Positions 16,697 through 26,229 are shown, numbered from the stretch's first letter. The stretch: 37,782 bases of DNA from Deltaproteobacteria bacterium (GCA_020444165.1 JAHLLK010000061.1:1-37782); one strand, 5' to 3'. Notes: generated from the sequence alone by a model not told the origin. Numbers and translations: made by a program.

Positions 16697-16876
16697 CAAG
16701 CCTGCCCCAGCTTGTTTCTCCAGCGTTGAGCCCCTAATCCATCTGTGAGTGTGTCTTAACACGCGCCGCCGGACCTGCCCCGGCGGAGGGCGAACCCTTG
16801 GACAGCATGCGAAAAAACGTGACGACCCGTCCCGGCGCGCGGGGGAAATTCCGTGCAAACCGGCGGCGGGTTCCAC

Positions 16877-16882
16877 TATAAT
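16877..16882 (+). promoter_or_regulatory. Isolated perfect TATAAT box
   Basis: TATAAT in an otherwise GC-rich gap, with only TGCAAA at the -35 spacing. If real, transcription would run through the 86-bp repeats into the gene at 17215. The upstream part of the gap (16716-16870) holds only a CCGCCGG/CCGGCGG hairpin near 16767. Confidence 0.25.
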
Positions 16883-16910
16883 TGGCCCCTGGTTCCCCGG
16901 GCGGTTTTCG

Positions 16911-17168
16911 CCGGTCCGGGGGCTCATGGCGCCGCGGCGCCTGCCGCGGTGATCCCTGGGGGGTGGACGGCCCCCCAGCCCTCGGAACGGGATTCGCCGG
17001 TCCGGGGGCTCATGGCGCCGCGGCGCCTGCCGCGGTGATCCCTGGGGGGTGGACGGCCCCCCAGCCCTCGGAACGGGATTCACCGGTCCGGGGGCTCATG
17101 GCGCCGAAATTCCTGGCGCGGTCATCCCCGGGGGCGGATAGCCCCCTCGGCTCTCCGGGGTAGGCCGG
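16911..17168. repeat. 86-bp tandem repeat, three units
   Basis: Units start at 16911, 16997 and 17083. The first two are nearly identical; the third agrees for about 24 bases and then diverges. Each of the first two contains the 14-base palindrome GGCGCCGCGGCGCC and a hairpin (CTGGGGGG paired with CCCCCCAG, 16956-16978 in unit 1). In unit 3 the same place holds GGGGGC paired with GCCCCC, a different sequence keeping a hairpin. The period is not a multiple of three, so the repeat is not protein-coding. Confidence 0.85.
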
Positions 17169-17214
17169 CTTTGGAGGTTGTTCCAGCCCGGGCGGGCAGG
17201 CCGGGCCCGGGGAA

Positions 17215-20200
17215 ATGGTGGCAGAAAAGTTGCTTTTCGCGGACAGGCAAACCTCGGGCGGGGGGCCAGCCTCTCCCCCGCCTCCCTCCAAGGGGGATGC
17301 GGGCCAGGCGCGCCGGGGGTGGGATATCTGGGCGGTGGCGGGCTTGCTCCTGGCCCTGGCCCTGGCCTTTACCTGGCCCCTGGGCGGCAGCCTCACCAGT
17401 TCCATTCCCTATGTCTGCCACAACGGCCCGGAGGTCAGCCACTATGTGGTGGCCGGCGACCAGTTGCAGATCTACTATTGGTTCTGGCTCTTGGTGGACA
17501 ACATCTTCGGTCCCTCCTCGCTGTTCACCAATCCCTACGAATTCAACACCTTTCTGTCGGACGGCCTGAAAAATTACGCCAATTTCCCCTTCTCCCTTTT
17601 GTTCCTGGCCTTGCGCCCCCTGGGGGCGGTGTTGGCCTACAACCTCTTGTTCCTGCTGTCCTATGTCCTCTCGGGCCTGTTCACCTATCTCCTGACCCGG
17701 GACCTCTTCCAAAACCGGGCGGCCGCCTTGTTCGCCGCCCTGTTCTTCGCCCTGTTCCCCTCCCGCTCCAAATGGGCCTACGGCGGCCATTTGTTCGGCT
17801 TCGTGGCCTTTCTCCTGCCCTTGATCCTATGGTGCCTGGAGCGGACCCTGCGGCGGCGCTCTCCCTGGTGGGCCGCGGGGGCGGGGGTGGCCCTGGTGGC
17901 CACCTCGCTGATGGAGCCGCACCTGTTCTACTACAGCGCCCTCCTATTGAGCCTCTACCTGCCGCTGCGCCTGGGGCTCCTGGGCGCGGAGGACACGCAC
18001 CAGGCCGGGGAGGGGGACCCTGCCGGGGCTTGGTGGGAGCCGCTATTGGTGCTGGCCGGCGGGCTGGGCCTGGGCACGGCGCTTTGCCTGCTGCACTACA
18101 CGGGTCCCCTGGGCCGCAACCTGGCCGGTCATCCGCTCACCTTCCTGGTGGGCCTGGCCGTAATCTGGCTCTTGGGGTGGCTGGTGCTGGCCTGGCTCAC
18201 CACCTCCTTCACCCGCCTGTCCCCGGGCCGCGCCAGGCGGGTCTGGGCCCTGGGCCTGGCCGGCTTCGGCGTACTGGGCCTGGACCCCCTGCTGAGCCCC
18301 CTGGGCCTTCCCTACACCGGCACCACTTTGGCCGGGCTGGCCGGCTTGTTCTGCCTGGGGGTGGTGGGCCGGGCGGTGTGGCGCCAGGGGCGGTCGCCCT
18401 GGCAGGTGGGGAGTCTGGTGCGCTCCTTGTGGCCCTTGGCCCTGGCCCTGCTACTGGCCGTGGGCTATCTGATGCTCACCAAGTACCTCTATATGGAAGT
18501 GAGCATCGTTTCCCAGGGTCGGCCCCTTTACGAGGTGGTGGCCAATTCCTACGGCCTGGAAAAGCTTTCCGATCTCTCCTCCCGGGGGCTCTTGGGTGGT
18601 CTCCTGCCGCTATTGGCTGTGGGGAGTCTGGTGCTGCTCAGCCTGGGCCGGCCCCGGCCGGCCCGGGGAGGGGCCCTGGCCAGCCTTTTTGCCTTGTTGG
18701 GAGCGGTGTTCCTGCTCCTGTCCCTGGGCCCCAAGGTGCCGGGCCTGCCCCTGTACGAGTGGCTGTACGATAACCTGCCCTATTTCAACTTCCCCCGGGT
18801 GCCCACCCGGATGGCCGTGTTCGCGGGCCTGCTCCTGTCCCTGGTGGCGGCCTGGCTCCTGGCCGCCTCGTGGACCCGGCTGTGGCGTTCGCGCCGCGCC
18901 GCCGGCTGGGCCGTGGTGGGCCTGGTGGTGCTGGTGGCGGCCGACCTCTGGCCCCACTGCCACGCCGGCCTTTCCTACATACCCCCGGTGAGCGACCTGG
19001 ACCGGCTGATCACCAAAATCGTGGGCCGGGGCCCCCAGGCCGGCCACCGGCTCCTGTACCTGCCCCTGTACAAAGGCGACCAGCACCGGGCCTCCCTCTA
19101 CGAACTGGCCACCACCCGCACCGGGGTGGTGATGGTCAACGGCTACTCGCCCTATGTGCCCTTGAGCTACCTGGAGCAGATCTATACCCCCTTGTCCGAC
19201 CTCAACGTGGGGGTGGTTTCCCCCCGAGCCCTGGCCTGTCTGGATCGGTTGGGCGTGAACTTGGTGGCCCTGGATGAAAACCCCCAGCTTTTCAACAACA
19301 ACATCTCCTACTTCCCCTCGGCCCTGACCCGGCGCCGGCTCCTGGCCTCCGGCCTGGGCCAGGTGGCGGCCGAACAGGCCAACCTCTGGCTGTTCCGGGT
19401 GCCCTCCCCGCCACCGGAAGTGAGGGAGACCCCCGGCATAACCTCGCCGGTGACCCTGATGCTGGAGGCCGAGCAGCTCTACGCCATGCCCGGCACCCTG
19501 AAGGACTGCTCGGACGCCTCGGGCCGGGAGGGCTGCAACGTGGTGGGCCTGCCCGCCGGGCACCAACAGCGGGGCGAGTTGGCCTGGGGCCCTTACCGGT
19601 TGTTCCCCTCGGGTGACTATGTGGCCCGCTTCCGCCTGCGGCGGGGGCCCGGGCCGGTGCCGGGCCGGGTGGATGTGGTTTCGGAAAAGGGCAGCCAAAT
19701 CCACGCCCGCCTGGAGCTGACCCCCGACGTGCTGTTGCCCCACGGCGGTTGGCACGATGTGCGGCTGCCTTTCCATCTGGCCAAGCCGGCGGTGCTGGAG
19801 TTTCGGACCTATGTCTACGGCCAGACCGCCCTGGACCTGGATCTGGTGCTCATCAACTTCGCCAGCCAGGAGTTCCCCCGTTTCTTCTATCCCGCTTCGG
19901 AGCTGTGGCGGCACACGGGAGAGCTGCTGAAGGACAGCCGGCTGGAGTCCGGCCTGGCCGTGCTGGCCGATCCCGCGCGCCACCCCCACGGCACGCTGAT
20001 GACCGGGCCGCAGCAGACCTTGGGGCCGGGCCGCTACCGCACCCACTTCCTGCTGGCCGGGGAAAACTGCTTCGGCCCGGACGCGGTCGCCGCGGTGGTG
20101 AAGGTGGTCACCGCCCGGCGCAACGCCGATCCCGGCGTGGAAGACTCCAACGGGATGCTGGCCGAGCGGGTGGTGTACGGCCGGGAACTCAGCCGCGAGT

Positions 20201-20352
20201 ACCGGGGTTTCGCGTTGGAATTTCAGGTTAAGGAAGTGTGTGAAATCAATCTGGAAGTGCATTACGAAGGCGGGTGTGTCCTCCGGCTGGCCGGGGCTTC
20301 CCTGCAGTCCGCCCAGGGCCATGAGCAGGCCGGCTGGGTGAACGTCCACTGA
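17215..20352 (+). CDS. Large membrane protein, GT-C glycosyltransferase-like, with C-terminal soluble domain
   Basis: 1045 residues. A cytoplasmic Pro-rich tail of about 35 residues is followed by a first membrane segment (WAVAGLLLALALAFTWPL, about 39-56). A large external loop has Asp82 in AGDQLQIYYWFW, the place where GT-C enzymes carry their catalytic acidic residue. About ten or more further membrane segments run to about residue 590. The remaining C-terminal part is hydrophilic and beta-rich, probably two extracytoplasmic domains (for example LMLEAEQLYAMPGTL, VLEFRTYVYGQTALDLDLV). This suits a lipid-linked-sugar glycosyltransferase or a related cell-surface polysaccharide protein; donor and acceptor are unknown. 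The start is uncertain, since ATG 17215 has only GGGGA before it. No polysaccharide genes are adjacent. Confidence 0.7.
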   Translation: MVAEKLLFADRQTSGGGPASPPPPSKGDAGQARRGWDIWAVAGLLLALALAFTWPLGGSLTSSIPYVCHNGPEVSHYVVAGDQLQIYYWFWLLVDNIFGPSSLFTNPYEFNTFLSDGLKNYANFPFSLLFLALRPLGAVLAYNLLFLLSYVLSGLFTYLLTRDLFQNRAAALFAALFFALFPSRSKWAYGGHLFGFVAFLLPLILWCLERTLRRRSPWWAAGAGVALVATSLMEPHLFYYSALLLSLYLPLRLGLLGAEDTHQAGEGDPAGAWWEPLLVLAGGLGLGTALCLLHYTGPLGRNLAGHPLTFLVGLAVIWLLGWLVLAWLTTSFTRLSPGRARRVWALGLAGFGVLGLDPLLSPLGLPYTGTTLAGLAGLFCLGVVGRAVWRQGRSPWQVGSLVRSLWPLALALLLAVGYLMLTKYLYMEVSIVSQGRPLYEVVANSYGLEKLSDLSSRGLLGGLLPLLAVGSLVLLSLGRPRPARGGALASLFALLGAVFLLLSLGPKVPGLPLYEWLYDNLPYFNFPRVPTRMAVFAGLLLSLVAAWLLAASWTRLWRSRRAAGWAVVGLVVLVAADLWPHCHAGLSYIPPVSDLDRLITKIVGRGPQAGHRLLYLPLYKGDQHRASLYELATTRTGVVMVNGYSPYVPLSYLEQIYTPLSDLNVGVVSPRALACLDRLGVNLVALDENPQLFNNNISYFPSALTRRRLLASGLGQVAAEQANLWLFRVPSPPPEVRETPGITSPVTLMLEAEQLYAMPGTLKDCSDASGREGCNVVGLPAGHQQRGELAWGPYRLFPSGDYVARFRLRRGPGPVPGRVDVVSEKGSQIHARLELTPDVLLPHGGWHDVRLPFHLAKPAVLEFRTYVYGQTALDLDLVLINFASQEFPRFFYPASELWRHTGELLKDSRLESGLAVLADPARHPHGTLMTGPQQTLGPGRYRTHFLLAGENCFGPDAVAAVVKVVTARRNADPGVEDSNGMLAERVVYGRELSREYRGFALEFQVKEVCEINLEVHYEGGCVLRLAGASLQSAQGHEQAGWVNVH

Positions 20353-20370
20353 GCCCCGCCGGGGGGGCCG

Positions 20371-20570
20371 CTCGCCGCGCCCGACCCCAGCTCGCCGCGC
20401 CCGACCCTGGCTCCGCGCCGGCCGACCCGCCGGTCCGCCGCGCGGCCTCTCCCCCCGGTTCCGCTGGCCCCCCCAGCCTCGGATCGTCTGTAGCCTGAAC
20501 CGCGCCGGCCTCTCTCCCGGGTTCCGCTGGCCCCTCCCGCCTCGGTTGGTCTGCCGCCTAAACCACGCCG
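20371..20570. repeat. 20-bp and 63-bp tandem repeats between convergent genes
   Basis: Two 20-base units beginning CTCGCCGCGCCCGACC (20371, 20391) and a degenerate third (20411) are followed by two 63-base units (20445-20507 and 20508-20570) sharing GGTTCCGCTGGCCCC and GCCTCGG. The second unit runs into the last codons of the hydrolase gene (stop at 20558), so the repeat has shaped that protein's C-terminal tail. Confidence 0.75.
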
Positions 20571-21379
20571 GCCGACCCGCCGTCCACCTGGGACAGAAAC
20601 TCCAACACCAGTTCATTGCAGGGAGCCGCCTGCTCCAAGAGCACCTGATGCCCGGCCTGGTCCACCATCTCCAGGCGGGCGCCGGGGATGAGGCCGGCCA
20701 GGCGGCGGGAGTTGCCGGGTGGGATCATCCCGTCCTGGCGGCCGCAGAGCACCAGGGTGGGGCAGGCCAGGCCCGGCAGGCGGCCGCAGGCGTCGAAGCC
20801 GCGCACGGCCTGGTACTGCTCCTGCATCACCTGGGGCGGGGCGGTTTCCAGGGAGGAGACGTGGAAATAGCGCGCCACCACCAGGGGCAGGCGCTGGGCC
20901 GCCCCGGGAGCGAACATGGCGCTCAGGAGGTCGGCCTGGGGGTCGGTGGCCGTGCCGGTCACCACCCGTGTGAAGGCGGCCATGGCCTCGGGGGTGGTCG
21001 GCTCGTTGTCCTGCCCCCCGCAGTGAGTGGCCACCAGCACCAGGCTCCGCACCGCCTCGGGATAGGAGAGGGCCAGCTCCTGGGCGATCATGCCGCCCAG
21101 GGACACCCCCAGCACGTGGGCCGGCAGGGCGGACAGCCCGGCCAAAAGGGCGCGCACGTCCGCGGCCAGGCGGGGCGCCGTGATCGCGGCGCTGCCCCGG
21201 CTGGAGCGCCCCACGCCCCGGTTGTCAAAGGTCACCACCCGGTGGCCACGGGCGAAATCCGGCACCTGGGCGAACCATTGGCCCAGGGTGCTGCCCACTC
21301 CGCGGATCATGACCAGGGGCGTGCCCTCACCCGCGACCTCGTAGTACAACTCCGTGTCGTCTATGGGCAGGTGCGGCAT
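20558..21379 (-). CDS. Alpha/beta hydrolase
   Basis: 273 residues with the canonical triad Ser93 (GVSLGG), Asp216 (GRQDGMIP) and His244 (AGHQ). The oxyanion-hole segment is IRGVGS rather than HG, as seen in 3-oxoadipate enol-lactonase-like members. Substrate unknown; an esterase or lactonase is likely. The last residues (GGSAGVV) are encoded by repeat DNA. It starts 17 bases after the stop of the small exported protein, and no ribosome site is visible, so coupling to that gene is possible. Confidence 0.85.
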   Translation of the reverse strand: MPHLPIDDTELYYEVAGEGTPLVMIRGVGSTLGQWFAQVPDFARGHRVVTFDNRGVGRSSRGSAAITAPRLAADVRALLAGLSALPAHVLGVSLGGMIAQELALSYPEAVRSLVLVATHCGGQDNEPTTPEAMAAFTRVVTGTATDPQADLLSAMFAPGAAQRLPLVVARYFHVSSLETAPPQVMQEQYQAVRGFDACGRLPGLACPTLVLCGRQDGMIPPGNSRRLAGLIPGARLEMVDQAGHQVLLEQAAPCNELVLEFLSQVDGGSAGVV

Positions 21380-21396
21380 GGCGGGTCGGCTGTGAT

Positions 21397-21786
21397 CTAG
21401 TTGTAATCATTGCAGAGGCAGAGGCGGGGAGCCAGGAAGTTCACGTCCTGGGCCTCCTGCCCGGTCAGCTCGAGCTGCAAAACCCGGCCGCCGCAGAAGC
21501 GGGTGGTGATCTCCTCGTCGCTCTCCTTGCGGGCGCAGTTGTACACGCCCTTGCCGTCCTTCTCGCTGGTCTTCTTGCAGGACCAGGTGCCGATGTTGAA
21601 GTTCATCACCGGGTTCTTGGCCTTGCAGGCCACCCGGATGATGTCGCCGTCCACGGTCAGCACCCCGGAAACGTCCAGGGGGTCCTTCTTGGTGGTCCAT
21701 TCGCCGGCCAGGGCCGGGAAGGCCGCGGTGAGGCAGAAGGTCAGGGCGAGCACCAGGGCAAAAGTTTTGGCTTTTTCAGGGGACAT
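21397..21786 (-). CDS. Small cysteine-rich exported protein
   Basis: 129 residues, not recognised. A Sec-type signal peptide (KTFALVLALTFCLTAAFPALA) is followed by a compact mature part with six cysteines (54, 70, 84, 98, 123, 125), an even number that would allow three disulfides in the periplasm. GGAGG lies 11 bases before the ATG. The frame is open far upstream, but that part is GC-rich shadow coding without a ribosome site. Likely a periplasmic protein of unknown function. Confidence 0.7.
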   Translation of the reverse strand: MSPEKAKTFALVLALTFCLTAAFPALAGEWTTKKDPLDVSGVLTVDGDIIRVACKAKNPVMNFNIGTWSCKKTSEKDGKGVYNCARKESDEEITTRFCGGRVLQLELTGQEAQDVNFLAPRLCLCNDYN

Positions 21787-21944
21787 GATGGCTGGTTCCT
21801 CCAGGTTTCCGACCAAAACGAGGCGGGAGGCTGGGGCCGTTCCCGGGCCTCCCGTGATGGTCAACGAGATTGCTTTCATGATAGCACGGCGGGCCGGGGG
21901 GTAAGCCGAAATCCTGGCCGGGGCGGGGAAGGGGAGGGGCCCCC

Positions 21945-21976
21945 AAAAAGGGAGCCCCCCCGTGGGAGGGCTCCCT
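21945..21976 (-). terminator. Intrinsic terminator of glyQS
   Basis: On the minus strand AGGGAGCCC pairs with GGGCTCCCT and is followed by TTTTT (complement of 21945-21949). It lies 26 bases after the glyS stop. Confidence 0.85.
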
Positions 21977-22001
21977 GATCGTTCCTCGGATGGGTAGTGA
22001 C

Positions 22002-24095
22002 CTACACCAGTTGCAGATAGGTGAACTCGGCCAGGCGGCCGAACAGGCCCGCGATCTGGTTCAACAGGGCCAGGCGGTTGGCCCGCACCGCGGGGTCGGG
22101 GTCCATGACCAGGACCTTGTCGAAGAAGGCGTCGATGGGGCCCTTCAGGGCCGAAAGCCCGCTCAGGAAGCCCCGGTAGTCGCCGGCCGCGAAGCGGGCT
22201 TCCGCCTCGCTCTCCAGAGCCAGGAAGGCCTGGAAAAGTTCCTTCTCCTCGGCCTCCCGCAGGTCCGCGTCGGCCGGTCGCCGGTCCGGCACCTGGTGGG
22301 CCTCCTTCTTCAGGATGTTCATGACCCGTTTCAGACCCACGGCCAACGGCGCGAACTCCGGGGAGTCCTTGACCTCGGCCAGGGCCAGGGCCCGGTCCCG
22401 GGTCGCCGTGAGGTCGTCCAGGCCCACGGCCAACACGGCCTGGGCCACGTCGGTGGGCACGCCCTGCTCGGCCAACAGGCCTTGGTCCCGGGCCGCGAAG
22501 AACTTCAGCACCTCGGCCTTCACCTCGGCGGCCGGGCGGTCCAGCCAGGGGGCCAGGCCGGTCAGGGCCTGGTCCAGGGCCGCTTCCAGGGAGAGCCGGA
22601 GGCCCTTCTCGGTGACCAGGCGGACCATCGCGATGGCCGCCCGCCGGAGGCCGTAGGGATCGGCCGCGCCGCTGGGGATGAGCCCCACCCCGAAGCAGCC
22701 GGTGATGGTGTCCAAGCGGTCGCCCAGGCCCACCAGGGTGCCCACCAGGCCCGCGGGCAGGGGCGCCTCGGCGCTGACCGGCATGTAGTGCTCGGTCACG
22801 GCCCGGGCCACCTCCGGGTCCTCGCCGTCCCGGCGGGCGTATTCTTCGCCCACCACGCCTTGCAGGCTGGGGAACTCGCCCACCATCTCGGTAACCAGGT
22901 CGCATTTGGCCAACTGGGCGGCCCGGCCCACCGTGGTGCGCAGTTCCGGGGCCACCTGGCTGGCCAGGTACTCGGCCAGGGCGGTGAAACGGGTGACCTT
23001 CTCGAAGCTGGTGCCCAGTTTGGCGTGGTAGGTCACCTGTTTCAGGTCCTCCAACCGGTTGATCAGGGGCCGGCGGGTGTCCTCGGTGAGGAAGAAGCGG
23101 GCGTCGGCCAAGCGGGCCCGCAAGACCCGCTGGTGCCCCTCGGTCACCACGGCCAAGTCCTTGGGCCGGGTGTTGTTCACGGCCACGAAGGCGGGCAGGA
23201 GCCGGCCCGCGGCGTCCTCCAGGGCGAAGTAGCGCTGGTGCTCCCGCATGGCGCTGATGATCACCGGCCGGGGCACCTCCAGGAATTCGGGGTCAAAGGT
23301 GCCGCAGCAGGCCACGGCCTGCTCCACCAGATCGGTGTTCTCCTCCAGGAGGCCGGGGTCGGGCACCAAGCGGCCCCCACTGCCCGCCGCGGCCTTTTCC
23401 ACCTCGCGGCGGGTCAACTCGCGCCGGGTCTGGCGGTCGGCGATGACCGAGGCCTTTTCCAGGGCGGCCAGGTAGTCGCCCGGGCCGGTCAGCTTCACCG
23501 GGCCGGGGGAGTTGAAACGGTGGCCCCGACTGGTGTCGCCGCTTTTGATGCCGGCCAGCTCAAAGGGGATCACCCGGCCGTCATACAAGGCCACGAACCA
23601 GTGGATGGGCCGGGCGAAACGGAGCTTCTCCTCGCCCCAGCGCATGGACTTGGGAAAGTTCAGGGACTCCACCCAGCGGGGCAACAGTTCGGCCAGCACC
23701 ACCTGGGCGGCGCGGCCCGGGAGCTTCTTCTCAAAGCCCACCCGGTCGCCCTTGTCCGTGGGGATCACTTCCAGCTGCTCCACGGCCAGGCCCTGGCTCT
23801 TGGCAAAACCGATAGCCCCCTTGGTGGGCTTGCCCGCGGCGTCAAAGGCGTTTTTCACCGGAGGGCCCAACACCAGCTCCATGCGGTCGGGCTGACGATC
23901 CAAAAGGCCCTTGACGGCCACGGCCACCCGGCGGGGGGTGGCGTAGCCGGCCACCGCGTCCGCCGGCGCGGTGGAGTCCAAAAGCCCCTCGCGGGTCAGG
24001 TCCCGCCGGGCCAGATTCGCCAGGTCCTCCAGGGCCGGCTGGACAAAGCGGGCCGGCATCTCCTCCAAACCGATCTCGAACAGCAAATCCGCCAT
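22002..24095 (-). CDS. glyS: Glycyl-tRNA synthetase, beta subunit
   Basis: 697 residues, normal length for bacterial GlyS. It begins [18 protein letters not shown], and the DRLDTITGCFGVG and DPYGLRRAAIAMVRL segments are typical. It forms the alpha2-beta2 enzyme with GlyQ and supplies tRNA recognition. The ATG at 24095 shares one base with the glyQ stop codon (TGATG), and GGAGG lies just upstream, so the subunits are translationally coupled. Confidence 0.97.
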   Translation of the reverse strand: MADLLFEIGLEEMPARFVQPALEDLANLARRDLTREGLLDSTAPADAVAGYATPRRVAVAVKGLLDRQPDRMELVLGPPVKNAFDAAGKPTKGAIGFAKSQGLAVEQLEVIPTDKGDRVGFEKKLPGRAAQVVLAELLPRWVESLNFPKSMRWGEEKLRFARPIHWFVALYDGRVIPFELAGIKSGDTSRGHRFNSPGPVKLTGPGDYLAALEKASVIADRQTRRELTRREVEKAAAGSGGRLVPDPGLLEENTDLVEQAVACCGTFDPEFLEVPRPVIISAMREHQRYFALEDAAGRLLPAFVAVNNTRPKDLAVVTEGHQRVLRARLADARFFLTEDTRRPLINRLEDLKQVTYHAKLGTSFEKVTRFTALAEYLASQVAPELRTTVGRAAQLAKCDLVTEMVGEFPSLQGVVGEEYARRDGEDPEVARAVTEHYMPVSAEAPLPAGLVGTLVGLGDRLDTITGCFGVGLIPSGAADPYGLRRAAIAMVRLVTEKGLRLSLEAALDQALTGLAPWLDRPAAEVKAEVLKFFAARDQGLLAEQGVPTDVAQAVLAVGLDDLTATRDRALALAEVKDSPEFAPLAVGLKRVMNILKKEAHQVPDRRPADADLREAEEKELFQAFLALESEAEARFAAGDYRGFLSGLSALKGPIDAFFDKVLVMDPDPAVRANRLALLNQIAGLFGRLAEFTYLQLV

Positions 24096-24985
24096 CACAC
24101 CGCCTCCTTGGCCAACAGGGGATGGCCCATTTCCTCGCGCTGGGCCACGTAGCCCTCCGCCGCCCGGCGGGCCAGGTCGCGGATGCGGGCGATGTAGGTG
24201 GTGCGCTGGGTGACGCTGATGGCTCCCCGGGCCTCCAGGAGGTTGAAGGTGTGGGAGCATTTCAAGGCGTAATCATAGCCGGGCAGCACCAGGCCCCGCT
24301 CCAGACAGGCCCGGGACTCCTTTTCATAGAGGTCGAACAGGGTCCACAGCATCTCCACGTTGGCCGTTTCGAAGTTGTAGGTGCTGTTCTCCCACTCGCC
24401 CCGGTGGTGCACGTGGCCGTACTTGACCCCGGGCGCCCAGGTCAGGTCATAGACGTTGTTGACCTTCTGGAGGTACATGGCTATGCGTTCCAGGCCGTAG
24501 GTCAACTCCACGCTCACCGGGTTCAGGTCGATGGAGCCGGCCTGCTGGAAATAGGTGAACTGGGTGATCTCCATGCCGTCCAGCCACACCTCCCAGCCCA
24601 GGCCCCAGGCGCCCAGGGTGGGCGATTCCCAGTCATCCTCCACGAAGCGGATGTCGTGCTCCAGGGGGTCGATGCCAAAGGCCTTCAGGGAGTCCAGATA
24701 GAGCTGCTGCACCTCCAGCGGGGAGGGCTTCAGGATCACCTGATATTGATAGTAATGTTGCAGGCGGTTGGGGTTCTCGCCGTAGCGCCCGTCGGTGGGG
24801 CGGCGGCTGGGCTCCACATAGGCCGCTTTCCAGGGCTCGGGCCCTAGAACCCGGAGGAGGGTGTGGGGGTTGAAAGTGCCCGCTCCCACTTCCAGGTCGT
24901 AGGGCTGGCCGATCACGCAGCCCTGCGCGGCCCAGTAGCGCTCCAGGGCCATGATCAGCTCCTGAAAGGTTATCACTGCGGCCAT
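24095..24985 (-). CDS. glyQ: Glycyl-tRNA synthetase, alpha subunit
   Basis: 296 residues. It begins [19 protein letters not shown] and contains the very conserved [19 protein letters not shown] and [10 protein letters not shown], the class II catalytic subunit of the heterotetrameric glycyl-tRNA synthetase. GGAG precedes the ATG at 24985; the frame is open upstream but GC-rich and non-homologous. It is the first gene of the glyQ-glyS operon and has a good candidate promoter 186 bases upstream. Confidence 0.97.
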   Translation of the reverse strand: MAAVITFQELIMALERYWAAQGCVIGQPYDLEVGAGTFNPHTLLRVLGPEPWKAAYVEPSRRPTDGRYGENPNRLQHYYQYQVILKPSPLEVQQLYLDSLKAFGIDPLEHDIRFVEDDWESPTLGAWGLGWEVWLDGMEITQFTYFQQAGSIDLNPVSVELTYGLERIAMYLQKVNNVYDLTWAPGVKYGHVHHRGEWENSTYNFETANVEMLWTLFDLYEKESRACLERGLVLPGYDYALKCSHTFNLLEARGAISVTQRTTYIARIRDLARRAAEGYVAQREEMGHPLLAKEAV

Positions 24986-25170
24986 AGGTTTTCTCCAGTC
25001 AAGGTGGGGGAAGCCGCGGGCCGCTGAGGCCCCGGGTTTCCCGCCGGGGTGGCGGCGAGACCCGCCCGCCGCCGGGGGTTTGCTTGGGATGATGGTGAAG
25101 CCGGGCCGCGCGGCGTTTCCGGCGGGGCTGCGGGCGCTCTTTGACGGCACGACTCCAAAATAAAAACAGC

Positions 25171-25199
25171 ATGCTATCATCGGTGGGGCCACCTGGCAA
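25171..25199 (-). promoter_or_regulatory. Sigma-70-type promoter for glyQS
   Basis: On the minus strand TTGCCA (25194-25199), 17 bases, TAGCAT (25171-25176). It matches consensus at five and four of six positions with ideal spacing. Confidence 0.6.
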
Positions 25200-25252
25200 G
25201 TGACTCCGGGCGGCAGGTCAGGCGCCGGGGGCCCGCCTGGGGAAAAAGACGC

Positions 25253-25291
25253 AAAAAACCCCAGGCAAGGACGGGACTTGCCTGGGGTTTT
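25253..25291 (-). terminator. Intrinsic terminator of the outer-membrane gene
   Basis: A perfect 15-bp stem (AAAACCCCAGGCAAG, loop of seven) with six Ts after it on the minus strand. It starts 33 bases after the stop at 25325. Confidence 0.9.
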
Positions 25292-25324
25292 GCCCGCCAG
25301 GGGCGCTGGGCGGAAGAGACGGGG

Positions 25325-26017
25325 CTAAAAACGGTAGGTCAGGCCCACGGCCACCACGGGATAGAACTGCAAGTTCTCCAGCTCGCTTTCCAGGCTGTTT
25401 TCTTCCCGCTTCAGGTTCTCGTCCAGGCCGGGCACGGGTACGTCGTTCTTGGCCTTCAGGGTCACGTCGGGCTTGCCCCAGTACATCACCCCCAGATCGC
25501 AGGAAAAGTACCAATGCCCCTTGCCGGTGAAGTCGCCGCCGTAACCCAGGCCCAGGTAGGGAGCCACCGGGTTGAACTCGGCGTCCGCCTCCAAGCCGCG
25601 CAAGAGGAGCCCGGGGTACATCTGGTCGCCGATCTGGTAGAACTTGTTGGAGGAAAAGTCCACGTCGCTGTCCAGCTTGTTGATGTTGAACAACACTCCG
25701 CCCGTGAAGCGGAAGCCGCCGGCAAAGGGGTGCAGGTCCAACAACCCGCCCAGGGCCAAGAGCTTCATGTCGAAGTCATAGTCAATGTTGTCCACCGAGA
25801 CGTCATAGCCCCACAACAATCCGGAGCCCTGCAGGCGGGCCCCCAGATAATCGTTGAACTTGCCGCCCAGCTCGATTTCCGGTCCCAGGGTGCCCACTTG
25901 CCCCGACACGGCCACGTCCTGGGCCGCGGCCGGCGCGCCGCTCCCCAGGGAGAGCATGACCAAAAGGGCCGCGCCCAGGGCCCGGAGCCGCCAAGGATGA
26001 GATGTCTGCGCTTTCAT
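25325..26017 (-). CDS. Predicted outer-membrane beta-barrel protein
   Basis: 230 residues. The ATG at 26017 has GGAGGAAG just upstream and starts a clear signal peptide (LGAALLVMLSLGSGAPAAAQ). The mature part alternates hydrophobic and polar residues with many Gly and aromatic residues (GARLQGSGLLWGYDVSV, PYLGLGYGGDFTGKG) and ends in Tyr-Arg-Phe, the terminal aromatic signature recognised by the barrel-assembly machinery. An eight- to ten-stranded barrel is likely. Function unknown; no porin family is recognised. It is a single gene. Confidence 0.78.
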   Translation of the reverse strand: MKAQTSHPWRLRALGAALLVMLSLGSGAPAAAQDVAVSGQVGTLGPEIELGGKFNDYLGARLQGSGLLWGYDVSVDNIDYDFDMKLLALGGLLDLHPFAGGFRFTGGVLFNINKLDSDVDFSSNKFYQIGDQMYPGLLLRGLEADAEFNPVAPYLGLGYGGDFTGKGHWYFSCDLGVMYWGKPDVTLKAKNDVPVPGLDENLKREENSLESELENLQFYPVVAVGLTYRF

Positions 26018-26229
26018 GTAAGTACTTCCTCCAACTGTTCCGTGGTCCGGGGGCCGAGGCCAAACCGGGGGTGGCTCGGGATTGATTTGCTGCAAGGTGC
26101 AACGCCAACCGCAACGCCCTCCCAAAATAGGGAAGGGTGGAGTTGAAGTCAACAGTTTCAGGACGAGAAAGGCAGGAAAAATAGCCGGATGGCCCGGCAG
26201 CTTGCTGGTAACTTCGGCGGGGGGGAACG

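Noticed and set aside
16846..16885. Cobalamin-riboswitch-like GGGGGAAATTCCGTGCAAAC
   Set aside because: The short match is not followed by the B12-box consensus or the required pairing, and the downstream gene is not cobalamin-related.
16853..17163. Small proteins reading MAPRRLPR in the 86-bp repeat region
   Set aside because: The 86-base period shifts frame at each unit, so repeated peptides appear in different frames; typical of non-coding repeat DNA.
21990..24152. 720-codon plus-strand open frame opposite glyS
   Set aside because: Shadow of glyS; no ribosome site and unnatural composition.
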